DNA of 16,293 nucleotides from Helicobacteraceae bacterium (GCA_015488855.1 WFMY01000020.1:1-16293), one strand, 5' to 3'; positions 1 to 8,380 are shown, numbered from the stretch's first letter. Made by a program: numbers and translations. The notes: a model not told the origin generated them from the letters alone.

Positions 1-1
1 A

Positions 2-1225
2 CATAAGGTTGAAGAGGATGGCTATACTAAGGTAGAAGGAGTCAAAGGCTTAGAAAAGAGGTTTGAAGCAGATTTAGATGCAAGAGTTGATGCACTCTCT
101 CAAGGAAAACGAGATGTAAATTCCTACATCATACTCAACAAAGAGAGTTTTACAAAACAACAACTCAATGGGCTTGATCTAAAGATAAATATCCCTGTAA
201 ACTTACAAATCAGAGTAGAAAAAATGCTAGATTCTATGAAAAAAGACTTAGATGCAAAAGAGATAATGGTCTGCGTGATGGACTCTAAAAATGGCAAGGT
301 ACTTGCCCTCGCTAGTTCAAATCGCTATACTCCAAAAGCGATTAAAAAACGAGATTATTCCTCTTTAAACTCAGGTATGATTGAGTATAGTTTTGAGCCA
401 GGAAGCGTTATGAAGACTATCACTTTTGCCCTGCTTTTAGACAAAGGAAGAGTTAACCCTTACGATTTGGTCAATACTCATAATGGTCGCTACAAGATAG
501 GGAAAAAAACTATTACAGATGAACATAAATTTGACTGGCTCTCTGCTGAAAATGTGATCGTGCACTCTTCAAATATAGGTATAGCTCAACTCTCCCAAAA
601 ACTTACAGGGATGGAGTTTAGCAAAGGTTTGAGAAAGTTTGGGTTTGGAACAACTTCTACCCCTGACTTAGTCTATGAAAAACTAGGTTTTGTCCCCAAT
701 GCTATGCGTCTTGATAAAGAGATATATAAAGCCACCTGTGCCTATGGTTATGGGATACGCGTCAATCTTATGCAACTCATCCGTGCATATAGTGTCTTTA
801 ACAACAATGGAAAAATGAGTACCCCTCAAATCATAGACTCTTTCATAGATGAGCAGGGCAGAGAGATCAAGATACCCCCTTATGAGCAGTTTCAAGTCAT
901 CAAAGCTTCAACAGCACAAAGAATGAAAAAAATTCTTATAAAAACAGTCAACAAAGGAACTGGGGTCAAAGCAATCACCCCAGGGTTGGTTATAGGTGGC
1001 AAGACAGGAACTGCTCATAAGGTAGAAAATGGAAGATATGTCCGAAAATATAACACGGCTTTTTTAGGTTTTGCAGATGATGAGACTCATAAATATACCA
1101 TAGGTGTTGTAGTTATTGAGCCAAAAAAAAGCCAGTTTGCAGCACAGACTGCCGTACCTGTCTTTAAAAAAACTGTTGATATCTTAGTAAATGAAAACTT
1201 TTTAAAGCCAAATATTGTCAAGTAA
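2..1225 (+). CDS. ftsI: Class B penicillin-binding protein, FtsI-like (5' end outside window)
   Basis: This is a peptidoglycan DD-transpeptidase that cross-links stem peptides in the periplasm; the FtsI type serves septum formation. The reading frame is open from the window edge with no stop, so the N-terminal membrane anchor and part of the dimerisation domain are missing. The visible part starts near the family motif GVKGLEKRFEADL and continues into the transpeptidase domain. All three active-site motifs are present: SVMK in EPGSVMK (nucleotides 404-415, Ser nucleophile), SSN (566-574) and KTGT (1001-1012). The contexts HSSNIGIA and KFGFG suit FtsI better than PBP2/MrdA, but the missing N-terminus leaves that open. 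The first ATG inside the window (224) is internal and not the start. The last 24 bp overlap the 3' end of the convergent panC gene, so there is no terminator space between them. Confidence 0.9.
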   Translation, partial: HKVEEDGYTKVEGVKGLEKRFEADLDARVDALSQGKRDVNSYIILNKESFTKQQLNGLDLKINIPVNLQIRVEKMLDSMKKDLDAKEIMVCVMDSKNGKVLALASSNRYTPKAIKKRDYSSLNSGMIEYSFEPGSVMKTITFALLLDKGRVNPYDLVNTHNGRYKIGKKTITDEHKFDWLSAENVIVHSSNIGIAQLSQKLTGMEFSKGLRKFGFGTTSTPDLVYEKLGFVPNAMRLDKEIYKATCAYGYGIRVNLMQLIRAYSVFNNNGKMSTPQIIDSFIDEQGREIKIPPYEQFQVIKASTAQRMKKILIKTVNKGTGVKAITPGLVIGGKTGTAHKVENGRYVRKYNTAFLGFADDETHKYTIGVVVIEPKKSQFAAQTAVPVFKKTVDILVNENFLKPNIVK

Positions 1226-2023
1226 GCGAGTTGTCCCTACTTTGACTTCGACAAGGATGATGCTCTTGCCAATGGTTACTTGAGGTATTTTTTCAAATTC
1301 ACGACTGAGTATCTCAACATAGTAGATTTCCAAAGGTGTTAAAAACTCTCTCATCGCTTCTGTGATGCTCTCAACATCCATTATCCCCTTGCTTATCATA
1401 GAACTTGCAAGATTTAAACTACGAGAGATACACAAAGCATCTTCTCTCTCATCTACACTGAGATATACATTTCTACTGCTCATAGCAAGTCCATCATTTT
1501 CCCGCACCGTATCAACAGCGATAATCTCTACATCCATAAAAAGTTGTTTCACCATAAGTTCAATAAGCATCAATTGTTGTGCATCTTTTTTTCCAAAATA
1601 AGCCTTACTTGGATTGACAATATTAAGCAACTTCATTACGACACTCAAAACTCCATTAAAATGCGATGGACGGGTAAAGCCTTCTAGGATATAAGCTCTG
1701 ATTTTTGGAGCGAGGACACTCACTTCATCTTCACCATAGATATCTTTTGCCTTTGGATAAAACAAAACATCAATACCACTCATCTCACATATCTTTTTAT
1801 CTCTAAGTTCGTCACTTGGATACTTTAAGAGATCTTCACCCTTTGCAAATTGTGTAGGGTTTACAAAGATAGAAACGACTACAAATTCATTTGATTTTTT
1901 TGCCTCTTTTATCAGCGAGATATGCCCCTCATGTAAAGCACCCATCGTTGGTACAAAACCGATAGATTTGTCGATAGATTTTAAGTAAGTTTTTAATGCT
2001 AATGGGGTTGAGATAATCTTCAT
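1202..2023 (-). CDS. panC: Pantothenate synthetase
   Basis: PanC joins pantoate and beta-alanine in an ATP-dependent reaction via pantoyl-adenylate, the last step of pantothenate (vitamin B5) synthesis, in the cytosol. The 273-residue product has the usual family length. Visible motifs are PTMGALHEGH (residues 25-34, HIGH-like nucleotide-binding motif), FVNPTQF (53-59), FGKKDAQQ (143-150) and DGLAMSSRN (177-185, with the KMSKS-like MSSRN). The start is an ATG with an AGG about 7 nt upstream. No other pan gene is adjacent. The gene diverges from prfB and overlaps the convergent ftsI end by 24 bp. Confidence 0.97.
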   Translation of the reverse strand: MKIISTPLALKTYLKSIDKSIGFVPTMGALHEGHISLIKEAKKSNEFVVVSIFVNPTQFAKGEDLLKYPSDELRDKKICEMSGIDVLFYPKAKDIYGEDEVSVLAPKIRAYILEGFTRPSHFNGVLSVVMKLLNIVNPSKAYFGKKDAQQLMLIELMVKQLFMDVEIIAVDTVRENDGLAMSSRNVYLSVDEREDALCISRSLNLASSMISKGIMDVESITEAMREFLTPLEIYYVEILSREFEKIPQVTIGKSIILVEVKVGTTRLLDNIWL

Positions 2024-2035
2024 TTTTATACCTAT

Positions 2036-2060
2036 GTGTTATAATGGCGAAATTATACAA
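2036..2060. promoter_or_regulatory. Overlapping face-to-face -10 boxes for panC and prfB
   Basis: In the 79-bp gap between the divergent genes there is a TATAAT on the plus strand at 2040-2045 and a TATAAT on the minus strand at 2057-2052, separated by six bases (ggcgaa). The expected start points would be near 2052 (toward prfB, leader about 50 nt) and near 2045 (toward panC, leader about 22 nt). No clear -35 boxes are seen, which is normal for sigma-70 promoters in Campylobacterota. This is inferred from sequence only. Confidence 0.5.
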
Positions 2061-2102
2061 TAAACTTAATTTGAAATCTAACAACATACATAATGGGACA
2101 AA

Positions 2103-3197
2103 ATGGACAATTACGAATACACTGAACTTTTAAAAACTCTCAGCACAAAAATGGACAATATCACAGGTGTAGTTCAGCCTGATGCACTACAAAACAGACT
2201 CCAAGAAATAAATGAGCTTGAAAACTCCCAAGAGTTTTGGGAAGATGCAAGCCAAGCAACCGTGATACAAAAAGAAAAAACGCAATGTGAAAGAAAACTA
2301 GCAAAGTACAATGTAGCCAAAGAGGCAATAGAGGATGCAAAAGATCTCTACGAGATGGCAAAAGAGGAAAAGGATGATGAGTCTATAGAGTCTCTTTATG
2401 AGGATGCTCCTAGCCTTGAGAGTTCCATCCAACAGATGGAACTCGAGGTCTTACTCAGTGGTGAGACAGACGCTAACAACGCAATACTCTCTATCCATCC
2501 AGGGGCAGGGGGAACAGAGTCTCAAGACTGGGCACAGATGCTTCTTCGTATGTACAAACGCTGGGCTGAAAGACGAGGCTTTAGTGTAGAAGTGCTTGAC
2601 TATCAAGTGGGTGATGAAGCGGGCATAAAAGACGCATCTATCCTCATCAAAGGGGAAAATGCCTATGGATATCTCAAAGTAGAAAATGGTATCCATAGAC
2701 TTGTACGGATAAGTCCTTTTGACTCCAATGCAAAAAGACACACCTCTTTTAGCTCCGTCATGGTCTCTCCTGAGGTAGATGATAACATAAATATTGTCAT
2801 AGAAGACAAGGACCTTCGCATAGATACCTATAGATCTTCTGGTGCTGGTGGACAACATGTCAACAAAACAGAATCAGCAATCCGATTAACCCATATAGAA
2901 ACAGGGGTAGTCGTCCAGTGTCAAAATGACAGAAGTCAACATAGAAACAAAGATACAGCGATGAAGATGCTCAAATCTCGTTTGTATGAGCTAGAACTTG
3001 AAGCACAAAAAGCAAAAGAAGCAGGAGTTACTAAGAGTGAGATAGGATGGGGGCATCAGATCCGTTCTTATGTGATGCAACCCTACCAACAAGTGAAAGA
3101 CACCCGCTCAAACATACCCTACTCCAATGTATCTGGCATCTTAGATGGCGATATAGATGAGATGATAGAGGGAGTTCTTATCGCTACAAAGGCCTAG
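2103..3197 (+). CDS. prfB: Peptide chain release factor 2
   Basis: RF2 reads UGA and UAA stop codons on the ribosome and triggers peptide release. The 364-residue product has the stop-codon recognition tripeptide SPF at 204-206, which marks RF2 rather than RF1 (PxT), and the catalytic GGQ motif at 249-251 within [16 protein letters not shown]. The N-terminal part is the usual helical domain. The frame is open from the ATG at 2103, so the programmed +1 frameshift found in many bacterial prfB genes near codon 26 is absent. A GGGA lies just upstream of the start. The gene is monocistronic on its strand and is followed by a large hairpin with a U-rich tail. Confidence 0.97.
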   Translation: MDNYEYTELLKTLSTKMDNITGVVQPDALQNRLQEINELENSQEFWEDASQATVIQKEKTQCERKLAKYNVAKEAIEDAKDLYEMAKEEKDDESIESLYEDAPSLESSIQQMELEVLLSGETDANNAILSIHPGAGGTESQDWAQMLLRMYKRWAERRGFSVEVLDYQVGDEAGIKDASILIKGENAYGYLKVENGIHRLVRISPFDSNAKRHTSFSSVMVSPEVDDNINIVIEDKDLRIDTYRSSGAGGQHVNKTESAIRLTHIETGVVVQCQNDRSQHRNKDTAMKMLKSRLYELELEAQKAKEAGVTKSEIGWGHQIRSYVMQPYQQVKDTRSNIPYSNVSGILDGDIDEMIEGVLIATKA

Positions 3198-3198
3198 A

Positions 3199-3351
3199 GG
3201 TGCAGCTAAAGCAGCACATCCTTAGATTGTGGCCTTGGATGTGTGTATCTAAATTAGCATTTCTCTTAGATTGCCTTGGATGTGTGTATCTAAATTAGCA
3301 TTTCTCTTAGATTGCCTTGGATGTGTGGCTTTAGCCTCACCCTTTCTTTTT
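3199..3351 (+). terminator. Long-loop terminator-like hairpin after prfB, with 41-bp repeats in the loop
   Basis: Left arm 3199-3221 pairs with right arm 3319-3341. ggtg (3199-3202) pairs with cacc (3338-3341); a 2x2 mismatch follows; gctaaagc (3205-3212) pairs with gctttagc (3328-3335); there is one A-G mismatch and one G-U pair; cacatcc (3215-3221) pairs with ggatgtg (3319-3325). A T-rich tract (tttcttttt) follows at 3343-3351, as in an intrinsic terminator for prfB. The tract overlaps the last codons of the convergent gene. The loop is about 97 nt, unusually long, because two full copies of a 41-bp repeat sit inside it. Confidence 0.55.
3232..3327. repeat. 41-bp tandem repeat, about 2.3 copies
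   Basis: Copy 1 (3232-3272) and copy 2 (3273-3313) are identical, and a partial third copy covers 3314-3327. The unit begins gccttggatgtgtgtatcta. A piece of the unit (cttagatt) also occurs just before copy 1 at 3221-3228. Each full copy can form a small hairpin from atctaa and ttagat and carries its own ggatgtg, which can pair with cacatcc at 3215-3221. The repeat is non-coding and lies between convergent genes. Confidence 0.92.
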
Positions 3352-3663
3352 CACAAAGCTATACCCTAAAAACCCAACTCCAAGTATCATAGAAAGTATG
3401 AGCAGATATCGCATCTGCTTGGCTTGAGTATCCTTATATGATTGCATAATAGGCAAATGAGAAGGTTTCTTGGCTCTTGAAGCACTTGATGAGGAAGTAG
3501 CTACTCTTGCTTCTACTCTTGCTATACTCCTTGCTGCCTTTTCATTTTCGCTGAGTCCCTCTTTTGGTGTTGTCCAAAAAAACACTACAAAAGCAATGAT
3601 AAACAGAAGACTACCCAAAGACCTAAATATAATAGTTTGATATTTTATAAAGATTTCTTTCAT
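3337..3663 (-). CDS. Small two-helix membrane protein, unknown function
   Basis: I do not recognise this 108-residue protein. It has a hydrophobic segment near the N-terminus (around residues 12-30), a roughly 45-residue middle part rich in Ala, Ser, Arg and Lys that includes ATSSSSASRAKK, and a second hydrophobic segment (around 85-102) ending in KKKG. This suggests a membrane hairpin protein, with the linker side undetermined. I chose the ATG at 3663; a TTG two codons upstream would add two residues, and neither start has a strong Shine-Dalgarno sequence. The gene diverges from bpt with a 50-bp gap. Its 3' end runs into the T-rich tail of the prfB terminator. No domain supports a function. 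Confidence 0.65.
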   Translation of the reverse strand: MKEIFIKYQTIIFRSLGSLLFIIAFVVFFWTTPKEGLSENEKAARSIARVEARVATSSSSASRAKKPSHLPIMQSYKDTQAKQMRYLLILSMILGVGFLGYSFVKKKG

Positions 3664-3713
3664 AATCAACTTTCATAACAAATTTCTAATGCAAATTATG
3701 TCAAAATCACGAT

Positions 3714-4427
3714 ATGAATATACTTAAAGAGTTCAAGTTAAAAGATAAATGCTCATATCTTGAGGATAAAGAACAAACTTTGCACTATAAAATCATAGAA
3801 AACTGTGATGCACAAGAGACACAAGACTACATTGAGAGGGGCTTTAGAAGATTTGGCAAGACCTATTTTCGTCCTATTTGCCAAGGTTGCAATGAATGTC
3901 AAAGCATCAAGATAGATGTCGCTAATTTTACATTTTCAAAATCTGCTAGACGCATTTTAAAAAAAGGTGCATTTATCACCTCAGTGATCCAAAAACCAAG
4001 TCTCACTCAAGAGCATCTAAAACTTTTTGAAAAGTATCATCTTTACATGCAAAACTCAAAAGGGTGGAGCTATACCCCTACTGCTCCACAAAACTATTAT
4101 AACTCTTTTGTGAGTGGGCATGGAGATTTTGGTTATGAGGTACTCTACCTTGATGAGGGGAAGCTTATCGGTGTAGATCTCATAGATATACTTGATGATG
4201 GTATCTCATCCATCTACTTTTATTACGACCCCGATTATATGAAATATTCCCTAGGTAAACTCTCACTCTACCAACAAATCAAGTATGCAAAAGCATCTGA
4301 GAAAGATTGGGTTTACTTAGGCTACTATGTGCAAGATTGTCCGTCACTCTCTTACAAATCTCAGTACAAACCCTATCTTACACTCGAGGGAAACCCATCA
4401 ATGAGCGAGAAATTTAGTTGGAAGTAG
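3714..4427 (+). CDS. bpt: Aspartate/glutamate leucyltransferase (N-degron pathway)
   Basis: Bpt/Ate-type transferases move an amino acid from aminoacyl-tRNA (leucine for the bacterial Bpt type) to proteins with N-terminal Asp or Glu, marking them for ClpS-ClpAP degradation. The 237-residue length fits bacterial Bpt. Visible family features are a Cys near the N-terminus (C13 in CSYLEDK), the block GFRRFGKTYFRP and the cysteine cluster C56-x2-C59-x2-C62 (CQGCNEC). The C-terminal half carries the conserved DPDY and LGYY stretches of the transferase fold. Leucine specificity is family knowledge, not read from this sequence. The last 14 bp overlap the convergent gene downstream. The gene stands alone on its strand. 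Confidence 0.9.
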   Translation: MNILKEFKLKDKCSYLEDKEQTLHYKIIENCDAQETQDYIERGFRRFGKTYFRPICQGCNECQSIKIDVANFTFSKSARRILKKGAFITSVIQKPSLTQEHLKLFEKYHLYMQNSKGWSYTPTAPQNYYNSFVSGHGDFGYEVLYLDEGKLIGVDLIDILDDGISSIYFYYDPDYMKYSLGKLSLYQQIKYAKASEKDWVYLGYYVQDCPSLSYKSQYKPYLTLEGNPSMSEKFSWK

Positions 4428-5109
4428 ATTCTAACTCTTTTTTTTGAACTTTACGAATATTTACTTTTTTGTTGATAAGTTCTGCTTCTAAAGCTTTGTT
4501 AAGTGCCTCTTGTTTTGCTTTGTCTTTTTTGCGGATTCTTTTCATCTTTGCATCTTGAATCTCTTTTTTACTGAGACTATGATAAACTTTTTTCTTTTTC
4601 TTCTTAAATTTTGATTTATATCCATTGACAATCATACTCAAGATATCCCCATACTCTTCTATCTCATCTTCATGTGCATAATAATATTTTTTGATATCTC
4701 TTTGATACCTTTTTATATCTAATAAACCAGAGTCAACACTATGCACAAAAATTTGATTGTCTTTATGTTTCAAGCTATATTTAAAGTTATTTCTTATATT
4801 TTGCACAAAAAAATCATTGATTTTAGAAAGTTTTCTAAGCTTTGCAAGATACTTGGATTTTGAGATATTTGTATCTCCCTCTTCTATCTTATAGCCCATA
4901 GCCTTTGTTGCTTTGACCTCTTTGACATAAGGAAGTATCTCATCGAGATAGACTTGAAACTCTTGAAGTTTTTTAAGGCTTTCTATCTTTTTAACATTAT
5001 TGTAGATTGTATCACCAAGGACAGCATATACAACTGGATTTTGGGTAGCATTGTCTGTTTTTGAGTAAAGGTTGCTTATGAAGAGTAGGATAAATAATAG
5101 TTTGTACAT
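4414..5109 (-). CDS. Exported lysine-rich protein, unknown function
   Basis: I do not recognise this 231-residue protein. A short signal peptide is likely: MYK followed by about 12 hydrophobic residues and a possible cut after LYS (residue 16). There is no lipobox Cys. The middle part (about 30-160) appears helical, with Tyr- and Lys-rich patches such as KRYQRDIKKYYYAHEDE. From about residue 166 the chain is strongly basic, including a run of six lysines, and may be extended or coiled-coil. The start ATG has only a weak upstream GAGC. A TATACT -10 candidate lies at 5136-5131, giving a very short leader. The 3' end overlaps that of bpt by 14 bp. The gene follows fusA in the same direction but is separated from it by an intrinsic terminator. 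Confidence 0.75.
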   Translation of the reverse strand: MYKLLFILLFISNLYSKTDNATQNPVVYAVLGDTIYNNVKKIESLKKLQEFQVYLDEILPYVKEVKATKAMGYKIEEGDTNISKSKYLAKLRKLSKINDFFVQNIRNNFKYSLKHKDNQIFVHSVDSGLLDIKRYQRDIKKYYYAHEDEIEEYGDILSMIVNGYKSKFKKKKKKVYHSLSKKEIQDAKMKRIRKKDKAKQEALNKALEAELINKKVNIRKVQKKELESTSN

Positions 5110-5130
5110 TTTTGCTCATATTTTTTTGAG

Positions 5131-5136
5131 AGTATA
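5131..5136 (-). promoter_or_regulatory. Candidate -10 box for the lysine-rich exported protein gene
   Basis: On the minus strand TATACT at 5136-5131 follows a T-rich stretch (TTTTTGATATACTC). It lies downstream of the fusA terminator and about 22 bp before the ATG at 5109. A -10 box without a clear -35 is typical of this phylum. The call rests on this match and on the gene needing a start after the terminator. Confidence 0.4.
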
Positions 5137-5154
5137 TCAAAAATATTGCAAAAG

Positions 5155-5186
5155 TAAGATAAAAGCTATCGGAGAAATCCGATAGC
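5155..5186 (-). terminator. Intrinsic terminator after fusA
   Basis: A perfect 9-bp stem (gctatcgga 5165-5173 with tccgatagc 5178-5186) closes a 4-nt loop. On the minus strand it is followed by TTTTATCTTA (5164-5155). It sits 15 bp after the fusA stop and would end the rpsL-rpsG-fusA transcript. Confidence 0.85.
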
Positions 5187-5201
5187 CAAAAGAGTCAAAG
5201 A

Positions 5202-7292
5202 CTAGCCATTTCTCTTTTTCTGAATCTCTTCAGATACATTTTTTGGAACTTCAGCATAGTGATCGAACTCCATAGAGTAAGTAGCACGACCCTGAGTAGA
5301 AGAACGAAGGTCAGTTGAGTAACCAAACATTTCAGATAAAGGAACATGTGCATCAATGATTTTGTTTCCACTTCTGTCACCCATAGAGTTTACTTGACCA
5401 CGACGACGGTTAAGGTCACCGATAACATCACCCATATACTCTTCAGGAACTTCCACTTCAACTTTCATCATTGGCTCTAAGATAGAAGGATTTGCTTTAC
5501 GACAACCCTCTTTAAACGCCATAGATGCTGCAAGTTTAAATGCCATCTCATTTGAATCCACCTCATGGTATGAACCATCATAAAGTGTGATTTCAATGTC
5601 TTCCATAGGATAACCAGCAAGAACACCAGCACCCATAGTCTCAGCACAACCTTTTTCAACTGCAGGAATGTACTCTTTAGGAATAGCTCCACCTTTGATC
5701 TCGTTGTTAAATACGAAACCAGTATCAGGCTCACCTGGTTTGATTTTGATGTAAACATGACCAAATTGACCACGACCACCAGATTGTTTAGCATATTTGT
5801 ACTCTTGACTTACTTCATCTTTAATAGACTCACGGTAAGAAACTTGTGGAGCACCAACCTCAGCTTCTACTTTGAATTCTCTTTTCATTCTATCTACAAG
5901 AATTTCAAGGTGTAACTCACCCATTCCTGAAATAATAGTTTGTCCAGTTTCATCATCAGTATGTACTCTAAAAGATGGATCTTCAGCAGCTAGTTTTGCT
6001 AATGCCATACCCATTTTTTCTTGGTCAGCTTTCGTTTTAGGCTCAACAGCAACAGAGATAACTGGTTCTGGAAAGTCCATACGCTCTAGTACAACTTTCT
6101 CATCAGGTGAACATAAAGTATCACCAGTAGTTGTTGATTTTAGACCAACAACTGCACCGATTTCACCAGCATAAATCTCTTTAACTTCTTCTCTTTTGAT
6201 AGCGTGCATCTTCACGATACGCCCTATTCTTTCTTTTTTATCTTTTGTAGTATTGTGCACATACGAGCCTGACTCTAATGAACCACGATATACACGGATA
6301 AATGTAAGAACACCAACAAATGGGTCTGTCATGATTTTAAATGCTAATGCTGCAAATGCACCATCATCAGTTGAAGGTACAGCTACCTCAACCTCTTCAT
6401 CATCCATCATAGTACCCATGATAGCTTCTGATTCAAGTGGTGAAGGTAAATAATCAACAACTGCGTCGAGTAAAGTTTGAACACCCTTGTTTTTAAATGC
6501 AGTACCTGGAGTCATAGGGACAACAGCCATACCGATAGTTGCAGCTTTGATAGCAGTTTTAATCTCTTCTTGTGAAATCTCTTCACCCTCTAAGAATTTT
6601 TCAGCAAACTCTTCATTACCATCAACTTCAGAAAGAGTCTCGAGCATTTTCTCTCTGTACTCATCAGAGATCTCTTGTAAGTCAGCACGAATATCTTGCT
6701 CATGATAAGCAGAACCCATCTCGGCATCTTCATCCCAAACAATCTCTTTCATTTTTACTAAGTCAACTACGCCTTCAAACTTTTCTTCAGCACCAATAGG
6801 GAGTTGAAAAGGCATTGGATTACCTTTAAGACGGTCACGAATTTGACGCTCAACCTCATAGAAGTCTGCACCAGTTCTATCCATCTTGTTCACAAAAACA
6901 ATAGAAGGAACTTTATAACGGTTTCTTTGTCTCCAAACTGTCTCAGATTGTGGTTGCACACCACCAACAGCACAGAAAACAGATACAGCACCATCAAGAA
7001 CACGCATAGAACGCTCAACTTCAATAGTAAAGTCAACATGACCCGGAGTATCAATAATATTTATCTGCTTACCAGCCCATTCACAAGTAGTTGCAGCAGA
7101 AGTAATAGTAATACCACGCTCTTGCTCTTGCTCCATCCAGTCCATAGTGGCAGCACCATCATGAACCTCACCGATTTTATGCTCAACACCAGTGTAGAAT
7201 AAAATTCTTTCTGTTGTTGTAGTTTTCCCTGCATCAATGTGAGCAGCAATCCCGATGTTTCTTACATCTTTTAAGTCATGTGATCTTGCCAT
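5202..7292 (-). CDS. fusA: Translation elongation factor G
   Basis: EF-G is the GTPase that drives ribosome translocation and, with RRF, ribosome recycling. The 696-residue product has standard length. The GTP-binding motifs are [12 protein letters not shown] (17-28, P-loop), DTPGH (81-85) and NKMD (135-138), and the switch I region includes [11 protein letters not shown]. Domains II to V follow in normal order and end near the C-terminal [13 protein letters not shown]. The start ATG has an AGGA about 7 nt upstream and lies 11 nt after rpsG, so the two are co-transcribed. No tuf gene follows; a terminator does. Confidence 0.98.
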   Translation of the reverse strand: MARSHDLKDVRNIGIAAHIDAGKTTTTERILFYTGVEHKIGEVHDGAATMDWMEQEQERGITITSAATTCEWAGKQINIIDTPGHVDFTIEVERSMRVLDGAVSVFCAVGGVQPQSETVWRQRNRYKVPSIVFVNKMDRTGADFYEVERQIRDRLKGNPMPFQLPIGAEEKFEGVVDLVKMKEIVWDEDAEMGSAYHEQDIRADLQEISDEYREKMLETLSEVDGNEEFAEKFLEGEEISQEEIKTAIKAATIGMAVVPMTPGTAFKNKGVQTLLDAVVDYLPSPLESEAIMGTMMDDEEVEVAVPSTDDGAFAALAFKIMTDPFVGVLTFIRVYRGSLESGSYVHNTTKDKKERIGRIVKMHAIKREEVKEIYAGEIGAVVGLKSTTTGDTLCSPDEKVVLERMDFPEPVISVAVEPKTKADQEKMGMALAKLAAEDPSFRVHTDDETGQTIISGMGELHLEILVDRMKREFKVEAEVGAPQVSYRESIKDEVSQEYKYAKQSGGRGQFGHVYIKIKPGEPDTGFVFNNEIKGGAIPKEYIPAVEKGCAETMGAGVLAGYPMEDIEITLYDGSYHEVDSNEMAFKLAASMAFKEGCRKANPSILEPMMKVEVEVPEEYMGDVIGDLNRRRGQVNSMGDRSGNKIIDAHVPLSEMFGYSTDLRSSTQGRATYSMEFDHYAEVPKNVSEEIQKKRNG

Positions 7293-7303
7293 AAGTTATC
7301 CTA

Positions 7304-7789
<486 letters not shown>

Positions 7790-7803
7790 TTATTATATTT
7801 ACT

Positions 7804-7877
7804 CAGAGCTTATATATTCTCTGTCATCGCTTCTTAACCTTAAAGTTAATACTCAATGTTTATCAGCTCACTGCTGA
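7804..7877 (-). promoter_or_regulatory. Three small hairpins in the rpsL-rpsG gap (candidate S7 control region)
   Basis: Within the 127-nt intercistronic region three short inverted repeats follow each other: tcagc/gctga (7863-7867 with 7873-7877, loop 5), ttaac/gttaa (7834-7838 with 7845-7849) and cagag/ctctg (7804-7808 with 7819-7823, loop 10). The gap is far longer than the next one in the operon. By analogy with the E. coli str operon it could be the S7 feedback site. No sequence match to the E. coli site is claimed. Confidence 0.35.
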
Positions 7878-7881
7878 ACTA

Positions 7882-7908
7882 AAAAAAATAATCTTTGATT
7901 ATTTTTTT
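7882..7908 (-). other. A/T-rich 12-bp inverted repeat across the rpsL stop codon
   Basis: A perfect 12-bp inverted repeat (7882-7893 with 7897-7908, 3-nt loop) consists almost only of A and T. It covers the last Lys codons and the TAA stop of rpsL. In rpsL transcript sense its 3' arm is a run of T, so it could act as a weak terminator, attenuator or 3' stability element between rpsL and rpsG. The low GC content makes strong termination unlikely. Confidence 0.45.
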
Positions 7909-8273
7909 GGTCTTTTTGTACCATATTTTGATCTAGCAACAGTTCTGTCACTAACACCAGCAGTATCTAAAGCACCACGAACGATATGATATTTAACACC
8001 TGGTAAATCTTTTACACGACCACCACGAACTAGAACTATCGAGTGTTCTTGAAGGTTATGACCCTCTCCACCGATATATGAAATAACTTCAAAACCTGAA
8101 GTTAAACGAACTTTAGCAACTTTTCTTAAAGCTGAGTTTGGTTTTTTTGGTGTAGTTGTGTAAACACGAGTACAAACACCACGACGCTGAGGGCAAGATA
8201 ATAAAGCAGCCGATTTTGACTTCTTTACAACGCGTTTACGCTCTTTGCGTATCAATTGATTAATTGTAGGCAT
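7899..8273 (-). CDS. rpsL: 30S ribosomal protein S12
   Basis: S12 sits at the decoding centre of the 30S subunit and controls accuracy. The 124-residue product begins [12 protein letters not shown] and ends KRPKK, as usual. Conserved blocks are [19 protein letters not shown] and [12 protein letters not shown]. Lys43 and Lys88, the positions at which streptomycin resistance mutations arise in other bacteria, are both Lys, and Asp89, the usual methylthiolation site, is present. The ATG has an AAAGGAA ribosome binding site with good spacing. It is the first gene of the operon, preceded by a promoter and leader region that follows the nhaC-family gene. Confidence 0.98.
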   Translation of the reverse strand: MPTINQLIRKERKRVVKKSKSAALLSCPQRRGVCTRVYTTTPKKPNSALRKVAKVRLTSGFEVISYIGGEGHNLQEHSIVLVRGGRVKDLPGVKYHIVRGALDTAGVSDRTVARSKYGTKRPKK

Positions 8274-8321
8274 ACAATTCCTTTACTTAAATTTTTCCAG
8301 TAGAATAGTAACACTATAAAT

Positions 8322-8352
8322 TCAAAATATTGAGCAAAGCCTGATATTTTGA
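8322..8352 (-). promoter_or_regulatory. Stem-loop in the rpsL leader
   Basis: A perfect 9-bp stem (tcaaaatat 8322-8330 with atattttga 8344-8352) closes a 13-nt loop. It lies between the candidate promoter and the ribosome binding site of rpsL, so it would be near the 5' end of the operon mRNA. It has no U-tract and is not a terminator. A regulatory or stabilising role is only a guess. Confidence 0.4.
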
Positions 8353-8360
8353 CTCATAGG

Positions 8361-8380
8361 GTTATAAACGCGCAATAATA
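8361..8380 (-). promoter_or_regulatory. Candidate promoter of the rpsL-rpsG-fusA operon
   Basis: On the minus strand TATTAT (8380-8375) follows a T-rich stretch and is followed directly by tgcgcg, a GC-rich discriminator of the kind seen at stringently controlled ribosomal promoters. A second -10 candidate, TATAAC, lies at 8366-8361. Either gives a leader of about 80-95 nt. No convincing -35 is seen. Confidence 0.45.

Noticed and set aside
3232..3327. CRISPR-like array from the 41-bp repeats
   Set aside because: The copies are directly adjacent with no spacers, there are only about 2.3 copies, and no cas gene is nearby.
3664..3713. TTGACA plus a -10-like TGTTAT on the minus strand for the small membrane protein
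   Set aside because: The -10 matches the consensus in only four of six bases; Campylobacterota promoters rely on the -10, so the match is too weak to list.
5872..7202. Several plus-strand open frames of 70-130 codons across fusA
   Set aside because: They are antisense to the strongly conserved fusA, with no ribosome binding sites or recognisable domains.
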